From Streptomyces sp. CB00455 (GTDB taxonomy: Bacteria; Actinomycetota; Actinomycetes; Streptomycetales; Streptomycetaceae), in NCBI RefSeq assembly GCF_001905445.1, contig NZ_LIVQ01000004.1:377462-441461 (forward strand): 64,000 nt of DNA. Reading direction: 5' to 3'. Below the pieces are notes generated by a model. It was not told the origin of the DNA and searched no databases. It was given only the letters and a program-made list of their open reading frames with translations. Both the position numbers and the translations under genes were made by a program. Shown in pieces: positions 1-8,166 of this stretch (positions within the stretch are counted from its first letter, which is position 1; every line of letters begins with the position of its first letter).

Positions 1-1
1 G

Positions 2-220
2 GGCCACGTGACCCTGGAGCTGTCGAACCTCGCCACACTGCCGATCAAGCTCTGGCCGGGCATGAAGATCGGCCAGCTGTGCATGTTCCGGCTCAGCTCG
101 CCCGCGGAGTTCCCGTACGGCAGCGAGCGCTACGGATCCCGTTACCAAGGGCAGCGCGGGCCGACCGCCTCGCGCTCCTTCCAGAACTTCCACCGCACCC
201 AGGTGAGGCACGAGGCATGA
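2..220 (+). CDS. dcd: dCTP deaminase, C-terminal part (gene runs off the left edge)
   Basis: The last 72 residues of dCTP deaminase, which converts dCTP to dUTP in pyrimidine nucleotide synthesis. The visible part contains the LWPGMKIGQLCMF stretch and the YGSRYQGQRGPTASR segment typical of the trimeric dCTP deaminase/dUTPase fold, including the C-terminal region that closes over the nucleotide. The frame is open to the left edge of the window, so the start lies outside. The stop overlaps the next start in an ATGA (217-220), so the two genes are probably translationally coupled. Confidence 0.9.
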   Translation, partial: GHVTLELSNLATLPIKLWPGMKIGQLCMFRLSSPAEFPYGSERYGSRYQGQRGPTASRSFQNFHRTQVRHEA

Positions 221-714
221 GCGAAGTACGCGAGAACCTGACCTACGAGGGGTTCGGGCGCGCCGTGCGCGAGCTGGCGCAGACCATCGCCGACGACGGC
301 TACGAACCCGACATCATCCTCAGCATCGCCCGGGGCGGGGTGTTCGTGGCGGGCGGGCTGGCGTACGCGCTCGACTGCAAGAACATCCACCTGGTGAACG
401 TCGAGTTCTACACCGGTGTCGGGACCACGCTGGAGATGCCGGTCATGCTGTCGCCCGTGCCCGAGGCGATCGACTTCACCGACAAGAAGGTCCTCATCGC
501 CGATGACGTGGCCGACACCGGCAAGACCCTCAAGCTCGTCCACGACTTCTGCCTGGGACACGTCGCCGAGGTGCGTTCGGCCGTCGTCTACGAGAAGTCC
601 CACTCACTCGTGAAGTGCGAGTACGTGTGGAAGAAGACGGACGAGTGGATCAATTTCCCGTGGTCCGTCGAGCCGCCCGTCGTCAAGCGTGAGGGCCAGG
701 TCCTCGACGCCTAG
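217..714 (+). CDS. Phosphoribosyltransferase family protein
   Basis: 165-residue type I phosphoribosyltransferase. The PRPP-binding signature is seen as VLIADDVADTGKTL near residue 95, and the N-terminal ILSIARGGVFVAGGLA loop matches the hypoxanthine/xanthine-guanine PRTase fold. The start is ATG at 217, inside the dcd stop (ATGA overlap); a longer open frame upstream only runs inside dcd. The neighbour dcd points to nucleotide metabolism, probably purine salvage, but the exact base cannot be read from sequence. A strong hairpin follows the stop. Confidence 0.85.
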   Translation: MSEVRENLTYEGFGRAVRELAQTIADDGYEPDIILSIARGGVFVAGGLAYALDCKNIHLVNVEFYTGVGTTLEMPVMLSPVPEAIDFTDKKVLIADDVADTGKTLKLVHDFCLGHVAEVRSAVVYEKSHSLVKCEYVWKKTDEWINFPWSVEPPVVKREGQVLDA

Positions 715-739
715 CAGTCGCCCGGCCCCTCCCGGGGGT

Positions 740-787
740 ACGGCAGAGGCCCGCCGCGCGATTCCCCGCGCGGCGGGCCTCTGCCGT
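740..787. terminator. Bidirectional hairpin terminator
   Basis: A perfect 20-bp stem (741-760 with 767-786, plus A740-T787) with a 6-nt loop. It lies between the convergent phosphoribosyltransferase gene and the Yip1 gene, so it probably ends transcription from both sides. No U-tract, as is usual in Streptomyces. Confidence 0.8.
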
Positions 788-815
788 GATGGTGCGTGTC
801 GCGTGCGGGCGACCG

Positions 816-1718
816 TCAGAGCGTGCCCAGCTTGATGATCGACAGCAGCGCTACCAGCTGGATCGCGGAGGCGCCCAGCGCCTTGGGCCACGGCAGGTCG
901 TGCGACTTACTGATCAGCGAGGTGAAGAGCGCGCCCGCGGCGACCCAGGTGGCCCAGCCCAGCACCTGCACGACCATGTTGTCGCCGCTGAGGAACACGG
1001 CGAAGAGCAGGCGCGGCGCGTCCGTGATGGACATGACCAGCATCGACAGGCCCACGGTGGGCTGCCAGGAGCCGTCGCCGCCCAGCTGGCGGGCGAGGGT
1101 GTGCGTCACCCCGCCCAGGATCAGGCCGCAGATGACGAAGGCCACGCCGGTGGAGAGGACGATCGGGACGGCCTGCGCGAGGGTCGCTTTGATCACGTCC
1201 TGACGGGCGTCGTCGAGGCCGAAGACCGCGAGGAGCCCGTAGAGGAAGGTCACGGTCAGCGCCGGCCCCCAGACGGCGTAGTCGCGCATCTGCAGGAAGG
1301 TCTGCCCCGGTCGCGTCACGATGCCGCGGAGCAGTTCCTTCCACGGCAGCCGCGGCCCCGTCGGCGCGGCCGCGGCGGCACCGGCGTGGTACGTGGCGCC
1401 CTGGCTGTAGGGGTCCTCGCCGACGGCGAAGACCTGGGTATGCCCCGGGTTGTCGTTGGAGTGGCCTCCGTGGCCTCCGTGGCCGTACGGGGGCTGCTGC
1501 GCCTGCGGCGGCTGCTGTCCGTACGGGTCGAAGTACTCGGGCTCGTCGTGTCCCCCGGCGCCCGGCTGCGGCCACTGCTGCTGCGGCGGTGGGCCTGCGG
1601 GAGGGTAGGGCTGCTGGCCGTACGGCGGCGGTTGCTGCTGTCCGTACGGCTGCTGCCGCGGGGGTTGTTGCGGGGTGCGGTTGTTGTCCCGGCCGCGTCC
1701 GATCCTGAATCCAGCCAC
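816..1718 (-). CDS. Yip1-domain integral membrane protein
   Basis: 300 residues with a GTG start. The first ~130 residues are a hydrophilic Pro/Gln/Tyr/Gly-rich stretch built of repeated YGQQ/PYGQ units. The C-terminal ~180 residues hold about five membrane segments with the spacing of Yip1-family proteins (for example around FVICGLILGGVTHTLA and VLGWATWVAAGALFTSLI). Yip1-domain proteins are common in Streptomyces but have no settled bacterial role. The disordered N-terminus is presumably cytoplasmic. Monocistronic by layout, ending at the shared hairpin. Confidence 0.75.
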   Translation of the reverse strand: MAGFRIGRGRDNNRTPQQPPRQQPYGQQQPPPYGQQPYPPAGPPPQQQWPQPGAGGHDEPEYFDPYGQQPPQAQQPPYGHGGHGGHSNDNPGHTQVFAVGEDPYSQGATYHAGAAAAAPTGPRLPWKELLRGIVTRPGQTFLQMRDYAVWGPALTVTFLYGLLAVFGLDDARQDVIKATLAQAVPIVLSTGVAFVICGLILGGVTHTLARQLGGDGSWQPTVGLSMLVMSITDAPRLLFAVFLSGDNMVVQVLGWATWVAAGALFTSLISKSHDLPWPKALGASAIQLVALLSIIKLGTL

Positions 1719-1842
1719 GTGATCGAACGTACCTGGTCCGGCGGGCCCCGGTGGACGGGCGGCCGGAACACGCGGCCTTTGCGGCTGACCTGTGACATCC
1801 CCTAGGGGAACCCCGGGGGGCTGTCCCCACCCCCCGGAACGC

Positions 1843-1882
1843 CGGAACGGCCGGTACCCCGGGTGGGGGACCGGCCGTTCCG
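1843..1882. terminator. Hairpin terminator downstream of the Fe-S oxidoreductase gene
   Basis: 13-bp perfect stem (1843-1855 with 1870-1882) with a 14-nt loop, placed just after the stop of the minus-strand Fe-S gene at 1904. Confidence 0.7.
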
Positions 1883-1903
1883 TATCGAGCGGACTGGATG
1901 GGA

Positions 1904-4573
1904 CTACTTGGCGCCCTCGGGCTTCGCCTCGGCTTCGGGCTTCGCCTCAGCGGCAGGCTCGACCTCGGGCTTCGCCTCAGCGGCAGGCTCGACCTCGGGC
2001 TTGACCTCGCCCTCGGGCTTCGCCTCGGCTTCGGGCTTGGTCTCCGCCTTCGGCGCGAGGGCCGGCTCCGCCTTCGCCGGCGTCGCGGTCTCCGGCTCCG
2101 GCTCCGCCTTGGTGACGGGCGCGGGGGCTGCCTTCGCTTCGGGCTTCGGCTCCGCCGTGGTGACGGGCTCGGACCCGGCCGCCGGCGCCGGCTTCGGCTC
2201 CACCGCGGGCGTCGGGACCGGCTCCGGCCCGACCTCCGCCTTCGGCTCCGCCGCGGGGGCGGGTGCCGGCTCCGGCTTCGCCTCGGCCACGGGCGCCGGC
2301 TCCGGCTCCGCCGCAGGGGCCGGTTCCGGTTCCGGTTCCGGCTCCGGCTCCACCAGCGGGGGTTCCGGGGTCTTGACCGAGTCCAGCAGGAGCTGGGCCA
2401 CGTCCACGACCTGCACGGACTCCTTGGCCTTGCCGTCGTTCTTCTTGCCGTTCACCGAGTCGGTCAGCATCACCAGGCAGAACGGGCACGCGGTGGAGAC
2501 GATGTCCGGGTTCAGGGACAGGGCCTCGTCGACGCGCTCGTTGTTGATGCGCTTGCCGATCCGCTCCTCCATCCACATCCGCGCGCCACCGGCGCCACAG
2601 CAGAAGCCCCGCTCCTTGTGGCGGTGCATCTCCTGCTGCCGCAGGCCCGGCACGGCCGACATGATCTCGCGCGGAGGCGTGTAGACCTTGTTGTGCCGGC
2701 CCAGGTAGCACGGGTCGTGATAGGTGATCAGACCGTCGACCGGCGTCACCGGCGTCAGGCGGCCCTCGTCGATCAGGTGCTGGAGCAGCTGCGTGTGGTG
2801 GATGACCTCGTACTCGCCGCCCAGCTGCGGGTACTCGTTCGCGATGGTGTTGAAGCAGTGCGGGCAGGTCGAGACGATCCGCTTGGCCGACTTCGGCTTC
2901 TTCGTCTCCGGGTCCTCGTCGTCCTCACCGAAGGCCATGTTCAGCATGGCCACGTTCTCCTGGGCCAGCTGCTGGAACAGCGGCTCGTTGCCCAGGCGGC
3001 GCGGGGAGTCGCCGGTGCACTTCTCGTCGCCGCCCATGATCGCGAACTTGACGCCCGCGATGTTCAGCAGCTCGGCGAAGGCCTTCGTGGTCTTCTTCGC
3101 CCGGTCCTCCAGCGCGCCGGCGCAGCCGACCCAGTAGAGGTAGTCGAACTCGGAGAGGTCCTCCGCGTCCTTCCCGATGATCGGGACCTCGAAGTCGACC
3201 TCCTTGGTCCACTCGACGCGCTGCTTCTTCGCCAGGCCCCAGGGGTTGCCCTTCTTCTCCAGGTTCTTGAGCATCGTGCCCGCCTCCGACGGGAACGCGC
3301 TCTCGATCATCACCTGGTAGCGGCGCATGTCGACGATGTGGTCGATGTGCTCGATGTCGACCGGGCACTGCTCCACGCACGCACCGCAGGTCGTGCAGGA
3401 CCACAGCACGTCCGGGTCGATGACGCCGTTCTCCTCGGCGGTCCCGATCAGCGGGCGCTCGGCCTCGGCCAGGGCCGCCGCGGGGACGTCCTTGAGCTGC
3501 TCGGCGGTCGCCTTCTCGTTGCCCTCCATGTCCTTGCCGCCGCCGGCCAGCAGGTACGGGGCCTTGGCGTGCGCGTGGTCGCGCAGGGACATGATCAGGA
3601 GCTTGGGGGACAGCGGCTTGCCGGTGTTCCAGGCGGGGCACTGCGACTGGCAGCGACCGCACTCCGTGCAGGTGGAGAAGTCGAGGATGCCCTTCCAGGA
3701 GAACTGCTCGACCTGGGAGACGCCGAAGACGTCGTCCTCGCCGGGCTCCTCGAAGTCGATCTCCTTGCCACCGCTCGTCATCGGCTGGAGCGCGCCCAGC
3801 GCGACCGCGCCGTCGGCGTTGCGCTTGAACCAGATGTTCGGGAAGCCGAGGAAGCGGTGCCAGGCGACACCCATGTTGGTGTTGAGCGAGACGACGATCA
3901 TCCAGATCAGCGAGACGCCGATCTTGATCATCGCGGTGAGGTAGATCGCGTTCTGCAGCGCGCCGAGGGAGAGTCCCTTGAAGGCCAGCACCAGCGGGTA
4001 CGAGGCGAAGTACGCCGGCTCGTAGTGGTCCACGTGGTGGATCGCGCCCTCGAGACCGCGCAGCGTCAGGATCGCCAGGCCGATGGTGAGGATGACGTAC
4101 TCGACGAAGTACGCCTGCCAGGCCTTCGATCCGGCGAAGCGCGACTTGCGGCCCGCCCGCGAGGGGAGGTTGAGCAGGCGGATGGCGATGAGGACGAGGA
4201 TGCCCACGACCGTCATCACGCCGATGAACTCGATGTACATCTCGAACGGTAGGAAGCCGCCGATGACCGGCAGCGTCCAGTCGGCTTCGAAGAGCTGGCC
4301 GTACGCCTGGGCCAGGGTCGGCGGCAGGGTCAGGAAGCCGATCGCGACGAACCAGTGCGCGAAGCCGACGATGCCCCAGCGGTTCATCCGGGTGTGCCCG
4401 AGGAACTCCCGGACGAGGGTGAGGGTTCGGGCCTTCGGGTCGTCCGTACGGCTGCCTGCCGGTACGGACTGGCCGATCTTCACGAACCGGTAGATCTGCG
4501 CCACGGCTCGGGCGAGCAGCGCGACGCCGACCACGGTCAGGACCAGCGACACGATGATCGCGGCGAGTTGCAT
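1904..4573 (-). CDS. Membrane (Fe-S)-binding oxidoreductase, EtfD/heterodisulfide-reductase-like
   Basis: 889 residues. The N-terminal ~260 residues contain several membrane helices (NarI-like cytochrome part). Two 4Fe-4S motifs follow (CTECGRCQSQCP and CTTCGACVEQCP), then two cysteine-rich CCG domains (CPHCFNT, DPCYLGRHN, RGFCCGAGGARMW) as in heterodisulfide reductase HdrD. From memory it matches mycobacterial Rv0338c (EtfD), which passes electrons from electron-transfer flavoprotein to the quinone pool during fatty-acid oxidation; that role is inferred here. The last ~150 residues are a Pro/Glu/Ala/Lys repeat tail with a perfect 30-bp tandem duplication. ATG start with GAGGAG upstream. A dyad resembling a TetR-type operator lies in the leader. 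Confidence 0.85.
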   Translation of the reverse strand: MQLAAIIVSLVLTVVGVALLARAVAQIYRFVKIGQSVPAGSRTDDPKARTLTLVREFLGHTRMNRWGIVGFAHWFVAIGFLTLPPTLAQAYGQLFEADWTLPVIGGFLPFEMYIEFIGVMTVVGILVLIAIRLLNLPSRAGRKSRFAGSKAWQAYFVEYVILTIGLAILTLRGLEGAIHHVDHYEPAYFASYPLVLAFKGLSLGALQNAIYLTAMIKIGVSLIWMIVVSLNTNMGVAWHRFLGFPNIWFKRNADGAVALGALQPMTSGGKEIDFEEPGEDDVFGVSQVEQFSWKGILDFSTCTECGRCQSQCPAWNTGKPLSPKLLIMSLRDHAHAKAPYLLAGGGKDMEGNEKATAEQLKDVPAAALAEAERPLIGTAEENGVIDPDVLWSCTTCGACVEQCPVDIEHIDHIVDMRRYQVMIESAFPSEAGTMLKNLEKKGNPWGLAKKQRVEWTKEVDFEVPIIGKDAEDLSEFDYLYWVGCAGALEDRAKKTTKAFAELLNIAGVKFAIMGGDEKCTGDSPRRLGNEPLFQQLAQENVAMLNMAFGEDDEDPETKKPKSAKRIVSTCPHCFNTIANEYPQLGGEYEVIHHTQLLQHLIDEGRLTPVTPVDGLITYHDPCYLGRHNKVYTPPREIMSAVPGLRQQEMHRHKERGFCCGAGGARMWMEERIGKRINNERVDEALSLNPDIVSTACPFCLVMLTDSVNGKKNDGKAKESVQVVDVAQLLLDSVKTPEPPLVEPEPEPEPEPAPAAEPEPAPVAEAKPEPAPAPAAEPKAEVGPEPVPTPAVEPKPAPAAGSEPVTTAEPKPEAKAAPAPVTKAEPEPETATPAKAEPALAPKAETKPEAEAKPEGEVKPEVEPAAEAKPEVEPAAEAKPEAEAKPEGAK
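1941..2000. repeat. Perfect 30-bp tandem duplication inside the Fe-S gene tail
   Basis: Two identical 30-bp units, 1941-1970 and 1971-2000, encoding a duplicated 10-residue Pro/Glu/Ala/Lys block. In frame, so copy-number change alters only tail length. Confidence 0.9.
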
Positions 4574-4595
4574 GGAAGGGCTCCTCGGGCGGCAC

Positions 4596-4609
4596 TTACT
4601 AAGCGGTAA
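4596..4609. promoter_or_regulatory. Putative TetR-type operator upstream of the Fe-S oxidoreductase gene
   Basis: TTACTAAGCGGTAA, an imperfect dyad with TTAC/GTAA arms, 22 nt upstream of the ATG and in the only AT-rich stretch of this leader (the sequence continues into CTTATATAG). The shape is like operators of TetR-family regulators of acyl-CoA metabolism in actinobacteria. That link is inference. Confidence 0.4.
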
Positions 4610-4683
4610 CTTATATAGTCAAGGGTTGAGGTTACCCATTCCCGACGCCGCAATGTAGCCGAGCGTGCGGTGATCTGTGTCGC

Positions 4684-5244
4684 TCAGGCATGCCTGTGCC
4701 GGAAGGCCGCCCGCGGGGTTTGCGCCAGGATCGCCAGGTCCATCCCCAGCCAGTGGTTCTCCACATAATGCCGGTCGAGCAGGGCCATCTCCTCCCAGGG
4801 GAGGTCGGAGCGTGCGCTCACCTGCCAGAGGCCGGTGATCCCGGGCCGTACGAGCAGCCGGTCGGGGCGGTCCGTGCGGGGTCCCGGACGGGGGCCGACC
4901 AGGGACATCTCACCGCGGAGCACGTTGATCAGCTGGGGTGCGGCGTCCAGCGCGCAGCGCTCCAGGGCGGCGCCGAAGCGGCCGGCGGCGGCGGTGTGCA
5001 GCTGCCAGGTACGGAAAGGGCGGCCGGCCAGGCCGGCCGCCGGTACGCGGACGAAGGCGCGGTCCCGGCCGCGGGCTCCGCCGCGGTGGGCGGCGTGGAG
5101 CAGAGCCGCGGCCGTGGCCAGGGGGACGGCGAGCAGGATCAGCAGGATCAGGGCGCCGGCGATGTCGAGCACCCGCTTGGCCGGTGGCCGGACCCGCCGG
5201 TGCGCCGGCCGGGCGGGGAGGGGGAGCGGCAGCGGCAGAGGCAT
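4684..5244 (-). CDS. Bacterial sugar transferase (undecaprenyl-phosphate sugar phosphotransferase type)
   Basis: 186 residues. It begins with a Pro/Leu repeat, then a single hydrophobic helix (GALILLILLAVPLATAAALL), then the conserved C-terminal catalytic region of the WcaJ/PglC class: LINVLRGEMSLVGPRPG, RPGITGLWQVSAR and a distal YVENH(W) element. This family loads the first sugar phosphate onto a lipid carrier for exopolysaccharide or glycan assembly. It is the short PglC-like form rather than the long polytopic form, and no other glycan genes are adjacent. The poly-Pro-Leu N-terminus is odd and the true start could lie slightly downstream. Confidence 0.8.
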   Translation of the reverse strand: MPLPLPLPLPARPAHRRVRPPAKRVLDIAGALILLILLAVPLATAAALLHAAHRGGARGRDRAFVRVPAAGLAGRPFRTWQLHTAAAGRFGAALERCALDAAPQLINVLRGEMSLVGPRPGPRTDRPDRLLVRPGITGLWQVSARSDLPWEEMALLDRHYVENHWLGMDLAILAQTPRAAFRHRHA

Positions 5245-5388
5245 GTCAGCACGTTGCCGTACGCCTGCGGCGGGCTCGGGGTGGCGCGCGGCCGTCGGGT
5301 GCGGCTCGAACCCGTTCGGGTGTGTCGTCTCCGTTCCGTGTGCGGGGGGCTGGGCGGGGGCCTGGCCTGCCCGGGTGCGGCGCCGCCG

Positions 5389-5437
5389 CCGGGGGCTCCG
5401 CCCTGGACCGCGCGCCTCACACGTCGGCGGGGCTGGA
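5389..5437. repeat. Degenerate copy of a streptomycete intergenic repeat
   Basis: Matches, with several substitutions, the repeat at 43231-43287 and 43364-43420 (core: GGGGCT-CGCCC ... CGCGCCTCA-ACG-CGGCGGGGCTGGA). Lies in the 374-bp gap before dnaK, upstream of its promoter. Confidence 0.55.
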
Positions 5438-5526
5438 CTTGCGATCCCTGTCGGAACGTAACGGCAGGTGGGAGGGGGTGGCGGGGCGAGTGGGCGGGCA
5501 GGGTTGCGCGTAAGGGGAGCCTAAAG

Positions 5527-5547
5527 GTTGAGCCCGGGTGGCTCAGC
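5527..5547. promoter_or_regulatory. HAIR operator 1 upstream of dnaK (HspR binding site)
   Basis: GTTGAGC-N7-GCTCAGC, matching the HspR inverted repeat CTTGAGT-N7-ACTCAAG in arm shape and spacing. It lies just upstream of the -35 box. Confidence 0.7.
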
Positions 5548-5551
5548 TCTG

Positions 5552-5580
5552 TTGACGCAGGCGCGGGGATGCGGCATGGT
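5552..5580 (+). promoter_or_regulatory. Probable dnaK promoter
   Basis: TTGACG (5552-5557), 17-nt spacer, CATGGT (5575-5580), close to the vegetative HrdB consensus. It is flanked on both sides by HAIR inverted repeats, so HspR bound there would block RNA polymerase. Confidence 0.6.
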
Positions 5581-5599
5581 TGAGCCTGTTCCACTCAAG
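5579..5599. promoter_or_regulatory. HAIR operator 2 upstream of dnaK (HspR binding site)
   Basis: GTTGAGC-N7-ACTCAAG, one arm identical to the HAIR consensus. It overlaps the -10 region and ends 18 nt before the dnaK start. Confidence 0.85.
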
Positions 5600-5617
5600 T
5601 CAGCTGGAGGAATCGAA

Positions 5618-7462
5618 ATGGCACGTGCGGTCGGCATCGACCTGGGCACCACTAACTCCGTCGTCAGCGTTCTGGAAGGCGGCGAGCCCACCGTCATCAC
5701 CAACGCCGAGGGCGCCAGGACCACGCCGTCCGTCGTCGCCTTCGCCAAGAACGGCGAGGTCCTCGTCGGCGAGGTGGCCAAGCGCCAGGCGGTCACGAAC
5801 GTGGACCGGACCATCCGCTCCGTCAAGCGCCACATGGGCACTGACTGGAAGATCAACCTGGATGGCAAGGACTTCAACCCGCAGCAGATGAGCGCCTTCA
5901 TCCTGCAGAAGCTGAAGCGCGACGCCGAGGCGTACCTGGGCGAGAAGGTCACGGACGCGGTCATCACCGTCCCGGCCTACTTCAACGACTCCGAGCGCCA
6001 GGCGACGAAGGAGGCCGGCGAGATCGCGGGCCTCAACGTCCTGCGCATCGTCAACGAGCCGACGGCCGCCGCCCTGGCCTACGGTCTCGACAAGGACGAC
6101 CAGACCATCCTCGTCTTCGACCTCGGTGGCGGCACCTTCGACGTGTCGCTCCTGGAGATCGGCGACGGTGTCGTCGAGGTCAAGGCCACCAACGGTGACA
6201 ACCACCTCGGTGGCGACGACTGGGACCAGCGCGTCGTCGACTACCTCGTGAAGCAGTTCCAGAACGGCCACGGCGTCGACCTGTCCAAGGACAAGATGGC
6301 GCTCCAGCGTCTGCGCGAGGCTGCCGAGAAGGCGAAGATCGAGCTGTCCTCCTCCACGGAGACCTCGATCAACCTGCCCTACATCACGGCGTCCGCCGAG
6401 GGCCCGCTGCACCTGGACGAGAAGCTCACCCGTGCCCAGTTCCAGCAGCTGACCGCGGACCTGCTGGAGCGCTGCAAGACCCCGTTCCACAACGTCATCA
6501 AGGACGCCGGCATCCAGCTGTCCGAGATCGACCACGTGGTCCTGGTCGGCGGCTCCACCCGCATGCCGGCCGTCGCCGAGCTCGTCAAGGAGCTGACCGG
6601 TGGCCAGGACGCCAACAAGGGCGTCAACCCGGACGAGGTCGTCGCCATCGGCGCGACCCTGCAGGCCGGTGTGCTCAAGGGCGAGGTCAAGGACGTCCTG
6701 CTCCTCGACGTGACCCCGCTGTCCCTCGGTATCGAAACCAAGGGCGGCATCATGACCAAGCTCATCGAGCGCAACACGACCATCCCGACCAAGCGGTCGG
6801 AGATCTTCACGACGGCCGAGGACAACCAGCCGTCCGTGCAGATCCAGGTCTACCAGGGCGAGCGCGAGATCGCCGCGTACAACAAGAAGCTCGGCATGTT
6901 CGAGCTGACGGGCCTGCCGCCGGCCCCGCGCGGTGTCCCGCAGATCGAGGTCTCCTTCGACATCGACGCGAACGGCATCATGCACGTCACGGCCAAGGAC
7001 CTCGGCACGGGCAAGGAGCAGAAGATGACCGTCACCGGCGGCTCTTCGCTCGGCAAGGACGAGGTCGACCGCATGCGCCAGGAGGCGGAGCAGTACGCGG
7101 ACGAGGACCTGCGCCGCAAGGAGGCGGCCGAGTCCCGCAACCAGGGCGAGCAGCTCGTCTACCAGACGGAGAAGTTCGTCAAGGACAACGAGGACAAGGT
7201 TCCCGCCGACGTCCGCACCGAGGTCGAGGCCGCCGTCACCGAGCTGAAGGAAAAGCTCAAGGGCGAGGACACGGCGGAGATCCGCACCGCGACCGAGAAG
7301 CTCGCCGCGGTCAGTCAGAAGCTCGGCCAGGCCATCTACGCCGACGCCCAGGCCGCTCAGGGAGCCGCCGGCGCCGAGGGTGGCGAGCAGGCCAAGGCCG
7401 ATGACGACGTCGTCGACGCCGAGATCGTCGACGACGAGAAGCCGAAGGGCGGCGCTGCCTGA
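5618..7462 (+). CDS. dnaK: Hsp70 chaperone DnaK
   Basis: 614-residue Hsp70. ATP-driven chaperone of nascent and heat-damaged proteins, and in Streptomyces also the co-repressor that activates HspR. Signatures: VGIDLGTTNS at the N-terminus, FDLGGGTFDVSLLEIGDG, VVLVGGSTRMPAV, the LSLGIETKGG linker/substrate domain entry, and an acidic C-terminus with DAEIVDDEK. ATG at 5618 is preceded by GGAGG at optimal spacing; the frame is open further upstream but without homology. First gene of dnaK-grpE-dnaJ-hspR; two HAIR boxes and a vegetative promoter lie directly upstream. Confidence 0.98.
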   Translation: MARAVGIDLGTTNSVVSVLEGGEPTVITNAEGARTTPSVVAFAKNGEVLVGEVAKRQAVTNVDRTIRSVKRHMGTDWKINLDGKDFNPQQMSAFILQKLKRDAEAYLGEKVTDAVITVPAYFNDSERQATKEAGEIAGLNVLRIVNEPTAAALAYGLDKDDQTILVFDLGGGTFDVSLLEIGDGVVEVKATNGDNHLGGDDWDQRVVDYLVKQFQNGHGVDLSKDKMALQRLREAAEKAKIELSSSTETSINLPYITASAEGPLHLDEKLTRAQFQQLTADLLERCKTPFHNVIKDAGIQLSEIDHVVLVGGSTRMPAVAELVKELTGGQDANKGVNPDEVVAIGATLQAGVLKGEVKDVLLLDVTPLSLGIETKGGIMTKLIERNTTIPTKRSEIFTTAEDNQPSVQIQVYQGEREIAAYNKKLGMFELTGLPPAPRGVPQIEVSFDIDANGIMHVTAKDLGTGKEQKMTVTGGSSLGKDEVDRMRQEAEQYADEDLRRKEAAESRNQGEQLVYQTEKFVKDNEDKVPADVRTEVEAAVTELKEKLKGEDTAEIRTATEKLAAVSQKLGQAIYADAQAAQGAAGAEGGEQAKADDDVVDAEIVDDEKPKGGAA

Positions 7463-8127
7463 TGTCGGAGGAGACCCCGGGCTTCGAGGAGAAGCCCGAA
7501 GTCCCCGCCGACGCCGTTCAGGACGACGCCGAGCCGAAGGCCGCCGACTCCTCCCAGGAGGGTGAGGCGGCCCCGGCCGGGGACGCACAGTCCGCAGTAC
7601 AGGAAACCGCCCTGCTGGCGCAGCTGGACCAGGCCCGTACCGCGCTCTCCGAGCGCACCGCGGACCTCCAGCGGCTCCAGGCGGAGTACCAGAACTACCG
7701 GCGCCGGGTGGAGCGGGACCGGATCACCGTCAAGGAGATCGCGGTCGCGTCCCTCCTGAGCGAGCTGCTCCCGACCCTGGACGACATCGGCCGGGCGCGC
7801 GAGCACGGCGAGCTGGTCGGCGGCTTCAAGTCGGTGGCCGAATCGCTGGAGACGGTCGCCGCCAAGATGGGCCTGCAGCAGTTCGGCAAGGAGGGCGAGC
7901 CCTTCGACCCGACGATCCACGAGGCCCTGATGCACTCGTACGCGCCGGACGTCACCGAGACGACGTGCGTGGCCATTCTGCAGCCGGGGTACCGGATCGG
8001 CGAGCGTACGATCCGTCCCGCACGGGTCGCGGTGGCCGAGCCCCAGCCGGGCGCGGCCCCCAAGTCGGAGTCCGCGGAGGGCGAAGCGCCGTCGGACAAG
8101 GACGCGGATGCCCCCGACGAGGGCTGA
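7462..8127 (+). CDS. grpE: Nucleotide exchange factor GrpE
   Basis: 221 residues. Releases ADP from DnaK. An acidic disordered N-terminus (~45 residues) is followed by a long coiled coil (LAQLDQARTALSERTADLQR onward, with the EYQNYRRRVERD core) and the C-terminal beta domain containing PGYRIGERTIRPARVAV. The ATG uses the A of the dnaK TGA stop (TGATG), giving tight translational coupling. A charged tail of ~35 residues follows the family core. Confidence 0.97.
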   Translation: MSEETPGFEEKPEVPADAVQDDAEPKAADSSQEGEAAPAGDAQSAVQETALLAQLDQARTALSERTADLQRLQAEYQNYRRRVERDRITVKEIAVASLLSELLPTLDDIGRAREHGELVGGFKSVAESLETVAAKMGLQQFGKEGEPFDPTIHEALMHSYAPDVTETTCVAILQPGYRIGERTIRPARVAVAEPQPGAAPKSESAEGEAPSDKDADAPDEG

Positions 8128-8166
8128 TGCACCACACGTAGAGGTACGAGAGGAGGGACACCGGGG

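Noticed and set aside
1898..4252. Long plus-strand open frame opposite the Fe-S oxidoreductase gene
   Set aside because: Arg/Leu-rich shadow produced by high GC3 on the opposite strand; the minus-strand frame has clear Fe-S motifs.
5600..7588. Long minus-strand open frame opposite dnaK
   Set aside because: Shadow of dnaK; no ribosome site, no family signature.
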